Shown piece by piece: positions 21,294 through 32,796 of a DNA stretch of 64,000 bases (position 1 is its first letter; every line of letters begins with the position of its first letter). The notes beneath the pieces were generated by a model that saw nothing but the letters and a program-made list of their open reading frames with translations, did not search any database and was not told the origin of the DNA. A program made the position numbers and the translations under genes. The DNA is taken from contig JAMPIV010012436.1 in NCBI GenBank assembly GCA_024509875.1, forward strand, positions 20,565 through 84,564, in the 5' to 3' direction. The DNA comes from Oreohelix idahoensis. Lineage: Eukaryota > Mollusca > Gastropoda > Stylommatophora > Oreohelicidae.

Positions 21294-24150
21294 TGTCGTG
21301 GTTGAGTTTGAGTGTAGAGTATTTGTCGAGTTGGACAACAGTAGTGAAATCGACAAGGGATAGTGGACTGACAGAGTTATAGATTACACTTTAGATAAGG
21401 TGTAAATAGGAGATGGACTTGAGACAACCTGGAAGAAGATTTATTCAAATGATCTCTCTCTCCAAGCCTCAACTCACTTATGTCTGTCTAAGCATCTCCT
21501 GCTCTCACTCTTTTCTCTTATCATACATAGAGATTATAGTAAACAGCTAAAAACAAGTTACTTATGGATGAAAAGGGTCGGGAACAGCGCATTAATAAAT
21601 GTGTAAACTTTATTAAAGAAGAAAAGCATGGAATTAATGCATATCATCATACACAGCATAAATTACATCAATAATCAAATAATCATCAATAGTCATCAAT
21701 AATCATATACACCAACAATAATGCAAATACACACCCACAAACACACACACCACCAACACTCATAAAACCTGTAGAACACGGAGAAAATAACTAAGCTGTC
21801 CGACAGAGGGTCCGCTTTCGGGGACCAAAGGCGCTAGCTCCAGAAAAGTGTCTTACCGATAAATATCCTTCAAGATGACTGAAGTGAAATACCGAACTTT
21901 CCTTGTCGGGCTAAACGTTGGTGACCCCTAATTGCGCGAGGGAACACTGGAAGACGTTGTTTATCTCCTGCTGACCAAATACGAACTGAGCGACAGCCTG
22001 TCCGCTTTTTTCGTGGGACCAAAGGTGCTAAACGTTGGTGACCGCTACTCGCGAGAGGGGGGCTGGAACTCTGTCCATAGATGGCTGCTCATACGTGCGA
22101 GGTTTTAAGTATCCAGAAAATACACCAGAAGAAGTCACTTGAGGACAAAGAGTCCCAGGCGCGCTTATCCGGCGCTAGGCTCTGCTTGGCTGTAAATCCT
22201 GTTTAAACTGGTTTGGCTGTGGTTTGCTGAGTGCCCCGTTTAGGCACAAAAAGGCGGGTGATATGGAATTCTGCTATCGGCATGCTGAGCGGTTTTGATA
22301 TTCTGGAAGCCGCAATGCTCTGGCTGGTAATCCAATAGGCGAGTAGGGAACTACTACTACATTTGGTGATTCCAGATTTAGCGTTGGCTCCGTTGCACTG
22401 CGTGAGCTTAACTTGGCGTTGACAAAAAGGGGTTTTGATTCAGGAACGGGGTTGACGATTCGTTGCTAGCGGTATTCAGAAACCCTCTAGATCGAAGAGA
22501 ATATTACGTTCTTCGCCTGACTGGAATCTGCTCTAGCGATTCGGTCTCCCTGAAACTGAGACCCAAAAAGAGACACCCTTTTACATCAAGCAAATAATAA
22601 ATCACACTAACTTTATACAGAAAGTTTCGCTCCACTATGGGATTAAATTTATTGTAGTTATTGCTATGATAGTTTAGGGCTGTCTTTAACCATGTCTCCT
22701 GTTCCTTAAAAATATCAATTATCAACACGCGCCCGCATAGGCTTAATATCTTTTGTACACCCATGTAACTGTCATTAAATGTTCTGACAGCAAAATCTCC
22801 TCTTCTCACAATCTCAACATACAGGAAACCTAACCTGTAGTTACAGTTAAAAGAATATGCTTATTCATCTTACAACATTAAATGAATTTACATAAACAGA
22901 TTACAGCATTTGACATTACACAAATAAATCGTATGTCCCCTTGGGGAAATATATTAGCATTCCATAAAATGAGTACATAGACAAGGCAATGTTCTTGCTA
23001 TAATAATACAGTTGTGGCTAAATCATAAGATATAATTATATCTATGCCTGTTGACTGCTTTCTGTGAAAGTTATAGACTAGTGTCTAGCCACACAAGTAA
23101 GCATAAAATGATTCTCCCTTGCCACTAGAAATATCTATCAAAAAGGAATAAGTGACTATCTCCTATAATCCAGAGTTATTACCTGCATCTCACTATTCAG
23201 TTTTAAAGTGAACAATCCACACCTGACATTTTCTTACAGAAATGACAGTTAATTTTGCTGACTCTTAACCAATGGTAAGCATTCGTGGACTGATTCTACG
23301 CCTAATATCTGTTATTGTAAGTTTAACATTTAACCCATGATAAACCGTAACAGTTTAAGCACCACTTAATAGGCCGTAGACAGCGCTACCTTATCACTGA
23401 ATAAATTACTAGGAGAAGTCCTCAGAAATAAATTCACTTTCCTAACAGATATATAAAAGCTAACATGAATCTAATATATTATAATTATAAGATATGTCAA
23501 CTCACCCCGAAAATGACTAGAACATAGGCAAACACATTCTAGTACTGTGTTAAAGTTTGCCTTATCTCATGATGGTCATCTACGGGCCAGGAAAATTTAC
23601 GAATGTCTTTGTCTATTAAAACCAGTCTACTCTTATAGATCACAAGGGACGCTCCCCCGGACACCTGGCCTGCATATTTCTACAGAAGTTCGGCGAAAGA
23701 CGTAATCTAGAGTAAGACAAAAGAAATCGTGCGAAAGTTCCCCAGGTAGAGAAATGCATAACATTATGCTCTATCTTGTCTAGGGGCAAAAACCCAAAGA
23801 CTGACCGCGGGTTTGTCTCCCCCTGTTTCCAGGATGCATAATATTATGATCCAAAGCAGCGTTCTGGAAGCCAAACACAGGGACCCTTTCGCTCGTGATC
23901 AAAGGCTTTAAACGTAAGAGATATTCCCCTGGTCAGACCAGGTGCGGCTTAGATAATATTATCGTTCGCTGACCGCTACAGGCCGGAACGTAACCAAACC
24001 TCGGGTGGGGTTTGAGAAGGTGAAAAAGTTTGGCCACGAAGGTAGAAAATGAAAGAAAAAGAAAATACAAAATGACGAGGAAAACCAGGACATTTAAAAA
24101 GTAATCAAATTATGGACAAGATGGTAAAATAGATTATCGGTCACGTGACA
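21294..24150 (-). repeat. Element 1 LTR (3' LTR of the element)
   Basis: 2,857 bp, very long for a Gypsy-type LTR. It contains an A/C-rich patch (21,680-21,760), GC-rich blocks around 21,800-22,450 and an AT-rich half (22,550-23,600). A 101-codon minus frame at 22,504-22,809 has no motif and is cut by the element 2 insertion in the other LTR, so I do not call it a gene. AATAAA occurs on the coding strand near 21,611, a candidate polyadenylation signal. Confidence 0.92.
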
Positions 24151-24154
24151 AGTG

Positions 24155-24171
24155 CCCCCCCCCCCCCCTTT
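24155..24171 (-). promoter_or_regulatory. Polypurine tract of element 1
   Basis: On the minus strand AAA is followed by 14 G, four bases from the LTR start. This is the plus-strand DNA primer of reverse transcription. The stop codon of the 24,170-25,303 ORF overlaps its first bases. Confidence 0.75.
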
Positions 24172-25303
24172 AAAGTTCGAGGAATACGGACAAAAATGAC
24201 AGTAATTTATCTTTTCCATCGATGTCCGTTACATGTCGTAAGAACCTTCTATAATCATAACCAAAATCGTATCCAATTTCTGTCAGTACTGTATGACTAG
24301 CTCCTAGTTCATTTCTTTTCTTCCCTCTGTCTAATAGACGTTCAGCGAATGGGATTTTGCGAGGCCAGTCGGCGCTGACGCCCTTCGTTTCCGTGTGAAC
24401 CTGATCTTGGTTACACCATTCGCTGTGCCTGTTTATGGTCCGGAAAATTATCCGCACCTGTTGTGGTTTTCGGCCCTGCCTGAACTCACTGCCCACTGCG
24501 TAGATAATCCGCCTGTTATGTGCAGTGTAATCATTGATGGGCTCAGGCTGCTTATGTATATATTTACCTGTCACGGGCGTGGCCTTGAATAACCCTCTAT
24601 AGCTGCAGTCTATAGGGATTTTTCGCGCGCGTGTAACCCTAGTTGGTAAATAAAGCCGTTCGTTGGCCGAAGAAATGCTAGCATTTTTCTTCTGCCTCTC
24701 CACACCTACTCCCCTGTTTCGGTGGGAGCATTGATCAATCTTCAGACCTGTGCCCTCTAAAGGTGGATCTGGAGCTTTCCTTGCCTTGCCAGTCACAACT
24801 CTGGCTTGGTCAACGGAAATGATCAAGTTGCTCTGTAATGGCCTGGCGGAGGCGACTACTGTGCTGTCCATCAGTGGGGTTGCGACCACTGGAATAATGC
24901 GATTTGAATGAGAGAACTCAGCTGCCTGAAGCAGAGAGTAATCGATCGCATTCTGGGGTTCTACTAAATCATAACAGATCTCCGTAGCTTCTATCCGTAG
25001 AGAAAGATAGGTAATGTCTGCGAGTTGCAGAGTTTGTTGAGTCGCTTTACCGGTACTAGCATGACGTGAGCCAAGGCTCTCAACAATGGCTCCTTGTACA
25101 GTAGTAAGGCAGCTTTTCTCACTGTCTTCTGCCCTGAGAAGTGTGAGAGACTCAAATGGAATACCAGGGATCCCTTCGCATGGAACCCTGTGTCCATCAT
25201 AAACGTCAACTTTGCCCTCCCCTGAGGAAGTTACTGGCGTCAGTTGAACTTTGTCCTGCAATGCGAGATCCACTTCCTGGTTGACAGGCCCCGCAGACTG
25301 CAT
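24170..25303 (-). CDS. Element 1 terminal ORF, 377 codons, unrecognised
   Basis: An uninterrupted frame that ends exactly at the polypurine tract, as the last ORF of an LTR element would. I find no RT, RNase H, integrase, protease or zinc-knuckle motif. It is basic towards the C terminus (many Arg and Lys) with no transmembrane segment or signal peptide, which argues against an envelope protein. It could be an out-of-frame relic of pol left after a deletion, or an additional protein of a non-autonomous family. The length, and its preservation next to the PPT, are the only support for coding. Confidence 0.4.
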   Translation of the reverse strand: MQSAGPVNQEVDLALQDKVQLTPVTSSGEGKVDVYDGHRVPCEGIPGIPFESLTLLRAEDSEKSCLTTVQGAIVESLGSRHASTGKATQQTLQLADITYLSLRIEATEICYDLVEPQNAIDYSLLQAAEFSHSNRIIPVVATPLMDSTVVASARPLQSNLIISVDQARVVTGKARKAPDPPLEGTGLKIDQCSHRNRGVGVERQKKNASISSANERLYLPTRVTRARKIPIDCSYRGLFKATPVTGKYIHKQPEPINDYTAHNRRIIYAVGSEFRQGRKPQQVRIIFRTINRHSEWCNQDQVHTETKGVSADWPRKIPFAERLLDRGKKRNELGASHTVLTEIGYDFGYDYRRFLRHVTDIDGKDKLLSFLSVFLEL

Positions 25304-25331
25304 GCAAAAGACTGGACGGTTTGAGATCCCG

Positions 25332-25888
25332 TTAGATCGCGAAGTGCCCGAGAAAAAAACTCTCGGTGTGTTTTTCCAAAGTTCCTTGGAACGGTTTGGA
25401 AAGTTTACCCCTTTTAGCAGGCGACTTATTCTTGCACCTTTTAAGCTCAGGGTGATAAGAGGAGCGGCACCTCCTTTCTACGATCGTTGAGTTGGAGGGA
25501 TGCGCCTCTGCATATGGTTTTTCGCTGTCCGGCCGGGAATCTTGCGAAATATAACGTGATAGGGTGTGGCTCCCTTTTCTCGACGTCACGTGTCGGTTAG
25601 GTGCTGCTCGGTCTGGAGCGTGAGAGGCTCGGGGTTCGCCGCTTGCCAGACGGGAACAATCCGTATTACAATGCTTGTTAGCACCTGTCTCACCTTTGTG
25701 CAGTTTCCATGCCTGGGAACGTTGCGTAATTTTTCCCGTGGCTTTAGGTCTGCTGTCCCGACGTAAATTCTTTCCTTGTTTGGGCTTCGGATCCAAGTCC
25801 AAAGGAAAGTCAATTTTCTGGAGTTGGGGTTCGGTTTTAGCAGGCAAGTTTTCTTTCATGGGCGCAAGGTTTGCAGGGGCGTTGACCG
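25332..25888 (-). pseudogene. Element 1 gag-like ORF, distal part (downstream of the MITE)
   Basis: Lys/Arg/Pro/Ser-rich, with segments such as KIDFPLDLDPKPKQGKNLRR and many basic residues, compatible with a nucleocapsid-like tail but without a CCHC knuckle. Its frame matches the proximal part (26,185-26,575) once the 290 bp brought in by the MITE are discounted, so both belonged to one ORF of about 320 codons. The first ~40 codons of the frame now open (from 26,012) come from the MITE itself. Confidence 0.55.
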
Positions 25889-26182
25889 TTAACTCTTTCA
25901 GTCCCAAGCAAAAAGGTGGGTTTGGCCCAAACAAAAATGGCCATACCAGTATGTTTTTATTGTTTTTGTTTGGAAATAATTTTTTTAAAATGTTCATATT
26001 CATAAATAACAAAAGTCCATAATGGATGGCTATACTTTAAGAAGATAGCGTTTTTGAGTTGTCAAAATTAGAAAACAGCCCTAGAAAGGATCAAGAGATA
26101 CGAAAGCCAGTATACTGGCTCTTGGGCCAAATGGGTCTAGCGGGAAGTACAGTATACTGGCTCTTGGGGCTTAAAGAGTTAA
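25889..26182. mobile_element. piggyBac-like MITE inserted in the element 1 gag-like ORF
   Basis: TTAA lies at both ends (25,889-25,892 and 26,179-26,182). The inverted termini read CTCTTTCAGTCCCAAG and CTCTTTAAGCCCCAAG inward (14 of 16 identical). CAGTATACTGGCTCTTGGG occurs twice near the right end (about 26,111 and 26,150). The TTAA duplication and C-rich termini point to a non-autonomous piggyBac-type element; there is no transposase. It stops the host ORF with a TAA in its own terminus. Confidence 0.8.
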
Positions 26183-26184
26183 GG

Positions 26185-26596
26185 GCACAGTAGAAGGGGA
26201 AGTAGAGTGACTACATTTAGTATCTGTTTCCACCCTCCGAATTTGGCTATCCAGTTCATTCATTCTGATTTGGTGTAGCCTGTCCCTTTCTTGTTGCTCC
26301 ATTTCCAATTGCTTTTCCCGTTCTTGTCTTTGCTTTTCCCTTTGCTTCTCATCTTCTATCACTTCTTCTACATACTGTCGGGTGAATGCTTCACTCTCCC
26401 CACTTTGTTTACAGGACCATGCCAAGATTAAACGGCTGTCAAACCAATTGTCTACCTCGTATTGATCCTGCAAGCTTACTGCAAATTCTAGAAAGGGCTG
26501 GATTTCGCTATCCTTGTACTCCATGTACTTAGCTACCTCGAGGGCAATCCTATGCACTTTATCTAGATCAGCCATTATATCAGGGTGAGCAAACAC
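26185..26596 (-). pseudogene. Element 1 gag-like ORF, N-terminal part
   Basis: The likely start is the Met at 26,575 (MADLDKVHRIALEV); an in-frame Met at 26,596 is also possible. An N-terminal helical region of about 70 residues is followed by a charged coiled coil (VEEVIEDEKQREKQRQEREK) of about 50 residues. The same layout, a short helical head and then a Glu/Lys/Arg coiled coil, begins the gag proteins of elements 2 and 3, so a gag identity is likely though no capsid motif is present. The MITE truncates it at 26,182. Confidence 0.55.
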
Positions 26597-27258
26597 TATA
26601 GAAGAATAGAACCTTGAGATCTTAGTTACCTAGCCCACTAGGTGCTGATTAACTTAATAATCAATAAAATCTAGGCTAGCCTGGGAACTTTAAAAAACAA
26701 GAAAGTTTGTAGCTACTCTGATCGACAAGCAAAAACCCAAAAAAAACTCCAAAAAAATGTAAGTGATGTAAAACTTATTACTATCACTTCACCCCAGTTC
26801 TGTCAGTACTAAGCTATTGAGAGGATTGGTTACTATCATCCGAATGAACACCCTCCCTTGGTACAGATGCGAGCTAGTAACTGACTATCTGTAGCTTCTT
26901 ATCTCAGATTAAAGAGCTACTCCTGAAAAAAATTTTAACCCTTAAAAAAAATTTTTTTTCTGACTTTTACAACAATAGTCGTCAGATTTGTCAACCAAAA
27001 ACTCAGCAGTGATACCATCAACCTTTACCAGCTGTCTCATGTGTAGCATGAACAATAAATGTAACTAAATATTTATGATTGCTGTGGAGAAAAAACGCTG
27101 TTCCGACTTCCACCCAAAAGAAATAGTTCGTTATGTCTAGGGGAAAGAAATTCCTATAATCTGCCGAACACTAAACTCTAAGAATCAAGATAGAATCTTG
27201 TGAGAGATTCATCCTCGGATCGAGCACATATTAAATGTCGTACTAGATGGGTTCTAGA
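26597..27258 (-). other. Element 1 leader between primer-binding site and gag-like ORF
   Basis: About 660 bp without an ORF. It contains paired A8/T8 runs at 26,944-26,960, a feature also seen in the leader of element 3 (37,265-37,297). Confidence 0.6.
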
Positions 27259-27276
27259 ATCCCGGCTTGGCCCCCA
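27259..27276 (-). promoter_or_regulatory. Primer-binding site of element 1
   Basis: TGGGGGCCAAGCCGGGAT on the minus strand, two bases inside the LTR. The TGG start and position fit a tRNA primer site; the tRNA is not identified. Confidence 0.7.
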
Positions 27277-27278
27277 TT

Positions 27279-28745
27279 TGTCGTGGTTGAGTTTGAGTGT
27301 AGAGTATTTGTCGAGTTGGACAACAGTAGTGAAATCGACAAGGGATAGTGGACTGACAGAGTTATAGATTACACTTTAGATAAGGTGTAAATAGGAGATG
27401 GACTTGAGACAACCTGGAAGAAGATTTATTCAAATGATCTCTCTCTCCAAGCCTCAACTCACTTATGTCTGTCTAAGCATCTCCTGCTCTCACTCTTTTC
27501 TCTTATCATACATAGAGATTATAGTAAAGAGCTAAAAACAAGTTAATTATGGATGAAAAGGGTCGGGAACAGCGCATTAATAAATGTGTAAACTTTATTA
27601 AAGAAGAAAAGCATGGAATTAATGCATATCATCATACACAGCATAAATTACATCAATAATCAAATAATCATCAATAGTCATCAATAATCATATACACCAA
27701 CAATAATGCAAATACACACCCACAAACACACACACCACCAACACTCATAAAACCTGTAGAACACGGAGAAAATAACTAAGCTGTCCGACAGAGGGTCGGT
27801 CCGCTTTCGGGGACCAAAGGCGCTAGCTCCAGAAAAGTGTCTTACCGATAAATATCCTTCAAGATGACTGAAGTGAAATACCGAACTTTCCTTGTCGGGC
27901 TAAACGTTGGTGACCCCTAATTGCGCGAGGGAACACTGGAAGACGTTGTTTATCTCCTGCTGACCAAATACGAACTGAGCGACAGCCTGTCCGCTTTTTT
28001 CGTGGGACCAAAGTTGCTAAACGTTGGTGACCGCTACTCGCGAGAGGGGGGCTGGAACTCTGTCCATAGATGGCTGCTCATACGTGCGAGGTTTTAAGTA
28101 TCCAGAAAAATACACCAGAAGAAGTCACTTGAGGACAAAGAGTCCCAGGCGCGCTTATCCGGCGCTAGGCTCTGCTTGGCTGTAAATCCTGTTTAAACTG
28201 GTTTGGCTGTGGTTTGCTGAGTGCCCCGTTTAGGCACAAAAAGGCGGGTGATATGGAATTCTGCTATCGGCATGCTGAGCGGTTTTGATATTCTGGAAGC
28301 CGCAATGCTCTGGCTGGTAATCCAATAGGCGAGTAGGGAACTACTACTACATTTGGTGATTCCAGATTTAGCGTTGGCTCCGTTGCACTGCGTGAGCTTA
28401 ACTTGGCGTTGACAAAAAGGGGTTTTGATTCAGGAACGGGGTTGACGATTCGTTGCTAGCGGTATTCAGAAACCCTCTAGATCGAAGAGAATATTACGTT
28501 CTTCGCCTGACTGGAATCTGCTCTAGCGATTCGGTCTCCCTGAAACTGAGACCCAAAAAGAGACACCCTTTTACATCAAGCAAATAATAAATCACACTAA
28601 CTTTATACAGAACGTTTCGCTCCACTATGGGATTAAATTTATTGTAGTTATTGCTATGATAGTTTAGGGCTGTCTTTAACCATGTCTCCTGTTCCTTAAA
28701 AATATCAATTATCAACACGCGCCCGCATAGGCTTAATATCTTTTG
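27279..28745 (-). repeat. Element 1 right LTR, first part (before element 2)
   Basis: It matches 21,294-22,755 with a handful of changes, for instance a 4-bp GGTC insertion at 27,797. It breaks at TTTTG where element 2 begins and resumes at 44,771. Confidence 0.93.
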
Positions 28746-30279
28746 AAGACTGTAAAGTGCAATCTTTACTATCTTGCAATATAATACATTTATATACTTA
28801 TTATGTTCGCAAATATTTTGTAAACAAAGTATTTCCTTTTTAAGTGCTTAAGGAGAAGTCATTTTTGAGTTACTTCCCTTGAAAGGAGTTCCGTCATCTT
28901 CGATCGGACTCCGCGGACGAAGCTAGGCCTACTGCGATTTATTCGTAGCCTGGGTAGGAATAGATTGTTCTTACTTCAGTATATCTATGGCCTGAATTTA
29001 TACGTAGTGTTTGTATGAGTAGGACGAGTCTGTCTTATAGATGTATATCTTTACTTTTCTAAGTCGAACTATGTTGGTTGTCGCTGGAAAAGGTCAAAGG
29101 CTATGCAGCGGAAGTATCGCTAGCAGGGGGTGTGATTCATGGCTGTCATCCTGTCGGGATGTCGAATTTTGTTGTAGCCGGCTTATCGCCGAAAAAGTGA
29201 TCTATAAGTAGATGGGGAAAAGTGATAGTCATTTAGACATGTTGTATGTACTTTACCCCAGTGTTTATTCTCTTTTGCCAAGGAATGGCAAAGTTATATT
29301 TCGCATAGAAAGGTAAAACCACAATTTATTATGAACTTGGGCTTCGCCATCGTTGTCGATAAGCAGATGCACAGTGGTACTTTTGAAAAGAATATTTATT
29401 CAAAGGAAGATGACATTCCTATGTATCAGCACTAGATTATATGATATTATTCAATTACCTCTATGATAGAAGCTATGAAGAAATGAGGACATTTAACGAA
29501 TGACCAATTTTGGTCTGTATCCAATAGTGAGTGAAGCTCACGAGAGAAGAACAGCCATGTTGAAATCCATATACTTTGTATTTATCGAGTGAGAAAAAGG
29601 GATGCCTGTACTATCGCTCGATGAACCAAGAGATCACTGCTACATGTGAGAACCCATGTCTGGGATTCCTATATCTTTATGAAAAATATATATATTGAAC
29701 TTTACGTGAAGGGATATTCACTAGACGAGGTTAAGTCTAGGAGCCTTCCTATATATTGGTTATGGACTGACGTGCCCAGTCAGTAAAGCCAGATGATTTA
29801 CATTATGGAACTCTGAATGCTTATTTACGAATGCTCCATTATGATATTTGCCAAGCATGAATGCTAACTTAAGATGATATTCCTGTGACCAACATTATGC
29901 TGTCTATGTCGACATTTGTTCCTGTAACCATACACGTACTGTCCAAGTGTGCGTCTCATTAAATGTTATAAAAAGACCACCGTAGTTCCAGTACTTCTTG
30001 AATTCGAACAGTGTGAGTATGAGTGATGTACTACCAACCTGTCAACTCTATCGAATCATTCTACCATTCGCGTTCTGACATTCATATACACACTCATTGT
30101 CTACACTCACATTCTTGTCAGAGCCTCATCACGTTCCAGGACAAGATGACCTGTATGACCAAAACTGTGCTGGGTTTAATGAGTTGACAATCGTTACACT
30201 TTACCACACCAGTCCCAACATCTACATTTATCAACTGGTGGACATTCACGGCATTTAACAAAATAAACATGATTTAACA
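28746..30279 (+). repeat. Element 2 5' LTR
   Basis: 1,534 bp, starting AAGACTGTAAAG (TGTGGT lost) and ending CATGATTTAACA. It is AT-rich. TATA-like ATATATATTG near 29,687 and other AT-rich patches are present, but a promoter cannot be fixed by eye. Confidence 0.93.
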
Positions 30280-30281
30280 AC

Positions 30282-30299
30282 TGGTGTGCCAGCTTCCTG
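30282..30299 (+). promoter_or_regulatory. Primer-binding site of element 2 (candidate)
   Basis: TGGTGTGCCAGCTTCCTG, two bases after the LTR. Position and TGG start fit; the tRNA is not identified. Confidence 0.5.
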
Positions 30300-31559
30300 G
30301 GTCAACCTGCACAGTGACCATATTGAGAAGTAAACTACTGAGACCAGACGTTCCTTGGGGTCTGTTACGACACACAAATACATCAACAGTACAACTCTAC
30401 AGTGATGTCAGCGTGACCTGTCCTGTCGAGAGTATGCAGTAACTAGGTCAGCGTTTGTTGACATTTGGTTCGTTGGACATTTGCCATACAACTGACAGTG
30501 TTACACAGCAAGCTTGGTTGAAACATAGAACATTACACATCAGGACTGGAGAATATTTGACAGTGTTTGCGAAAGGAAGTGTTATTGAACTGAGAAGTCC
30601 TACATCGATTGTTATCATTCACATCAACGATGGAGCTTCTATTTCTGTGTTGAATTTAAAATAATTAGACCAGAAGTATTTGTTTAATAAAGTACCACAG
30701 TACTGTACTATTAGGCAGTGTAACTGAGCCTTCTTTCCAACACATTCTTTCTGCAACACTCTATTTACATCATATTGCCATACTATTTATGCATTTATGT
30801 ATTTATGTTTAAATATTTATATGTGATATTTGTTTGTATCCAGCGGGTTGTTGTTTTGGTTGGGCGGTGTCACACAACAGAGTATCCCACGTAATAGAGG
30901 GTCTGATGTGTGCGTTTCTATAGGTGCAATTTTCTTGATTGAAAATTTGCTGCGACAGCTGTTGCTATTAGTGTTAGCTGTGAAGACTGTACTCATTGTT
31001 GTTTTTGTAATATTCCTCTGTTCTTTAGTTTGTTTTGATTTGTTTGTAATTTGTTGGTCTACCCTATTCTATCTTTCAGTTCTATTCTCAATTTATATTT
31101 ATATACTGTGGCGTTATTTGTATTTGTTATCCTCTTGCGGTTTATCTTTTATTGTTTTTCCCATTTGATTTATTTCATTTCCGCAAATGTTTTCATGTTC
31201 TTCTGTATAACTGTTTTGTTTTGTGCCTGATCGACATACACTATTTAAAATATAGTTGATCATATAAATTGATGTACAAGAATCAACTGATAGTTAATTG
31301 CTATTACTAAAGGTACACAGTTGATGATATAAAACACTATTTCTGGTGCACTGCACTTATATTATAGAGTGAACCAGCAACTTATAGCTGTTATTATATA
31401 AGGATTTATACAAGACCTTTGTAAGGCTTGTTTCCCACAGTGATTGGGATAGTTAAGTACTATTTTCCACAGGTTACAAAGTTATCATACAAGGTCTTTG
31501 ATTAAGACTAAGAAAGTGAATTTATTTACTTTTGCAAATTACTGATCTTATTAGACAAG
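30300..31559 (+). other. Element 2 leader (5' untranslated region)
   Basis: 1.26 kb before gag. Short frames at 30,455-30,664 and 30,830-31,168 have no motif; the second is a hydrophobic T-rich stretch. No host gene. Confidence 0.6.
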
Positions 31560-32796
31560 ATGTCTACATTAGATTATTTTATCACACAAGGCAAAGCTCT
31601 TGATAAGACTGGTCAGCAATTAGAACAATGGGCAGTTGCTCAATATGACAAAGCATTAGCTGCAGAAGAGAGAAAAGTTGCTGCTGCTGCTGAAGAAAGA
31701 AAAGCATTGATTGAAGAAAAGAAATTAGCAGCTGAGGAAAAAAAATTACAAAGAGAGGATGAACAAAAGAAATTGCAGATACAGACTGATGAAAAAAGAT
31801 TCCAGATGGAAATGGAAAAAGAGAAAAGAAAAGATGAAGCTGCTGCAGAAGAGAAAAGATTACAAAGAGAAGCTGAAGCTCAAGAGAAAAAAGCAATAAG
31901 AGAACATGAACACCAAAAAGAACTTTTAGCATTTGAGTTAGAAAAGTTAAAGTTAACAAACATAAGTAATGTTAATCAAGCATCTGGTGGTAATGGTAAA
32001 CCCTTTACTTACAAGGTCAAGGTACCAGCGTTCAACCCTTCCAGTGATGACATAACATTCTGGCTAAATAGATTTGAACGCTCGTGTCGAGCCCATAATG
32101 TGGACAAATCACAATATGCTAACCAGTTATCAGAAAATCTGAAAGGTGATTCTCTGACTAGTTTAAGTTTGGTTGAAGAGGCTGACAAAGATAACTATGA
32201 TGTTATTAGGGCAGCCTTATTAAAGAAGTATCAGTTGTCTGAAGAGGGTTATCGGAAGTTGTTTAAGACAATGGTGCCTGAGGCAGGTGTAGAATTCTCA
32301 GAATTCATTGCAAGGACACGTCTTACATTTGATCGTTGGATTGAGCTATCCAAAACAGAAAAGACTTATGAAGCCCTTATGGACTTGATACTCAGAGACA
32401 AGATTATGTCAAGTATAAAAAAACCTTTCCTCGAATTCTTACATGAGCGTAAACCTAAGTCTCTAAAAGAAATGGAACAGTATTGTACCCAATACGTCAC
32501 TGCACATCCGGACGTAGCTATTAGCAACAGTAAGGTTAAAGAAGGTATGCCAGTTGCTTCTGCAACACCATACAACCCTAATCACTCTCACAAATTCCAA
32601 GGACCTCAAAATAGGTTTAATAAAAAAGGTAACTATTACAGTTATCAGAACCAAGGTAACCAATCATTTCAGGGTTCTTCTTCGAATACCTGGAGAAGAG
32701 CTGACAGCCCTCGATTCAGGGGTGGTCATAATTACAGGAACTTTCGCAAAGGAAGTCATTCTAGAAACTATCCAAGTTTTCCTTCATGGAGACAAC
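31560..32796 (+). pseudogene. Element 2 gag, N-terminal part (matrix, coiled coil, SCAN-like capsid)
   Basis: About 412 codons before element 3 interrupts it. Residues 1-30 form a helical head, and 30-135 a long Glu/Lys/Ala coiled coil (AAEERKALIEEKKLAAEEKK). From about 145 comes the capsid: PAFNPSSDDITFWLNRFER, then about 225-320 a SCAN-like C-terminal capsid domain (YRKLFKTMVPE, FSEFIARTRLTFDRWIEL, FLHERKPKSLKEME). The tail is rich in Asn, Gly, Tyr and Arg. Gag forms the virus-like particle. The displayed stop comes from the element 3 LTR. After the second target duplication (39,319) the frame continues without shift. Confidence 0.88.
32792..32796. repeat. Target-site duplication of element 3, left copy
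   Basis: ACAAC, repeated at 39,314-39,318 just after the right LTR of element 3. Confidence 0.92.

Noticed and set aside
22504..22809. 101-codon minus-strand ORF in the element 1 LTR (also truncated at 28,494-28,718)
   Set aside because: No motif; it is inside an LTR and is cut in one copy.
24170..25303. Envelope gene in element 1
   Set aside because: No signal peptide, furin-like site or transmembrane segment is visible in the 377-codon ORF.
24395..26022. Plus-strand ORFs in element 1
   Set aside because: Antisense to the element's own longer minus-strand frames; no motif.
21294..28745. Segmental or assembly duplication of 21.3-22.75 kb and 27.3-28.7 kb
   Set aside because: PBS, PPT, TG...CA ends and matching 5-bp duplications show that these are LTRs.
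30830..31168. 112-codon hydrophobic ORF (possible membrane protein or envelope)
   Set aside because: It lies in the leader upstream of gag, is T-rich and lacks any envelope feature.
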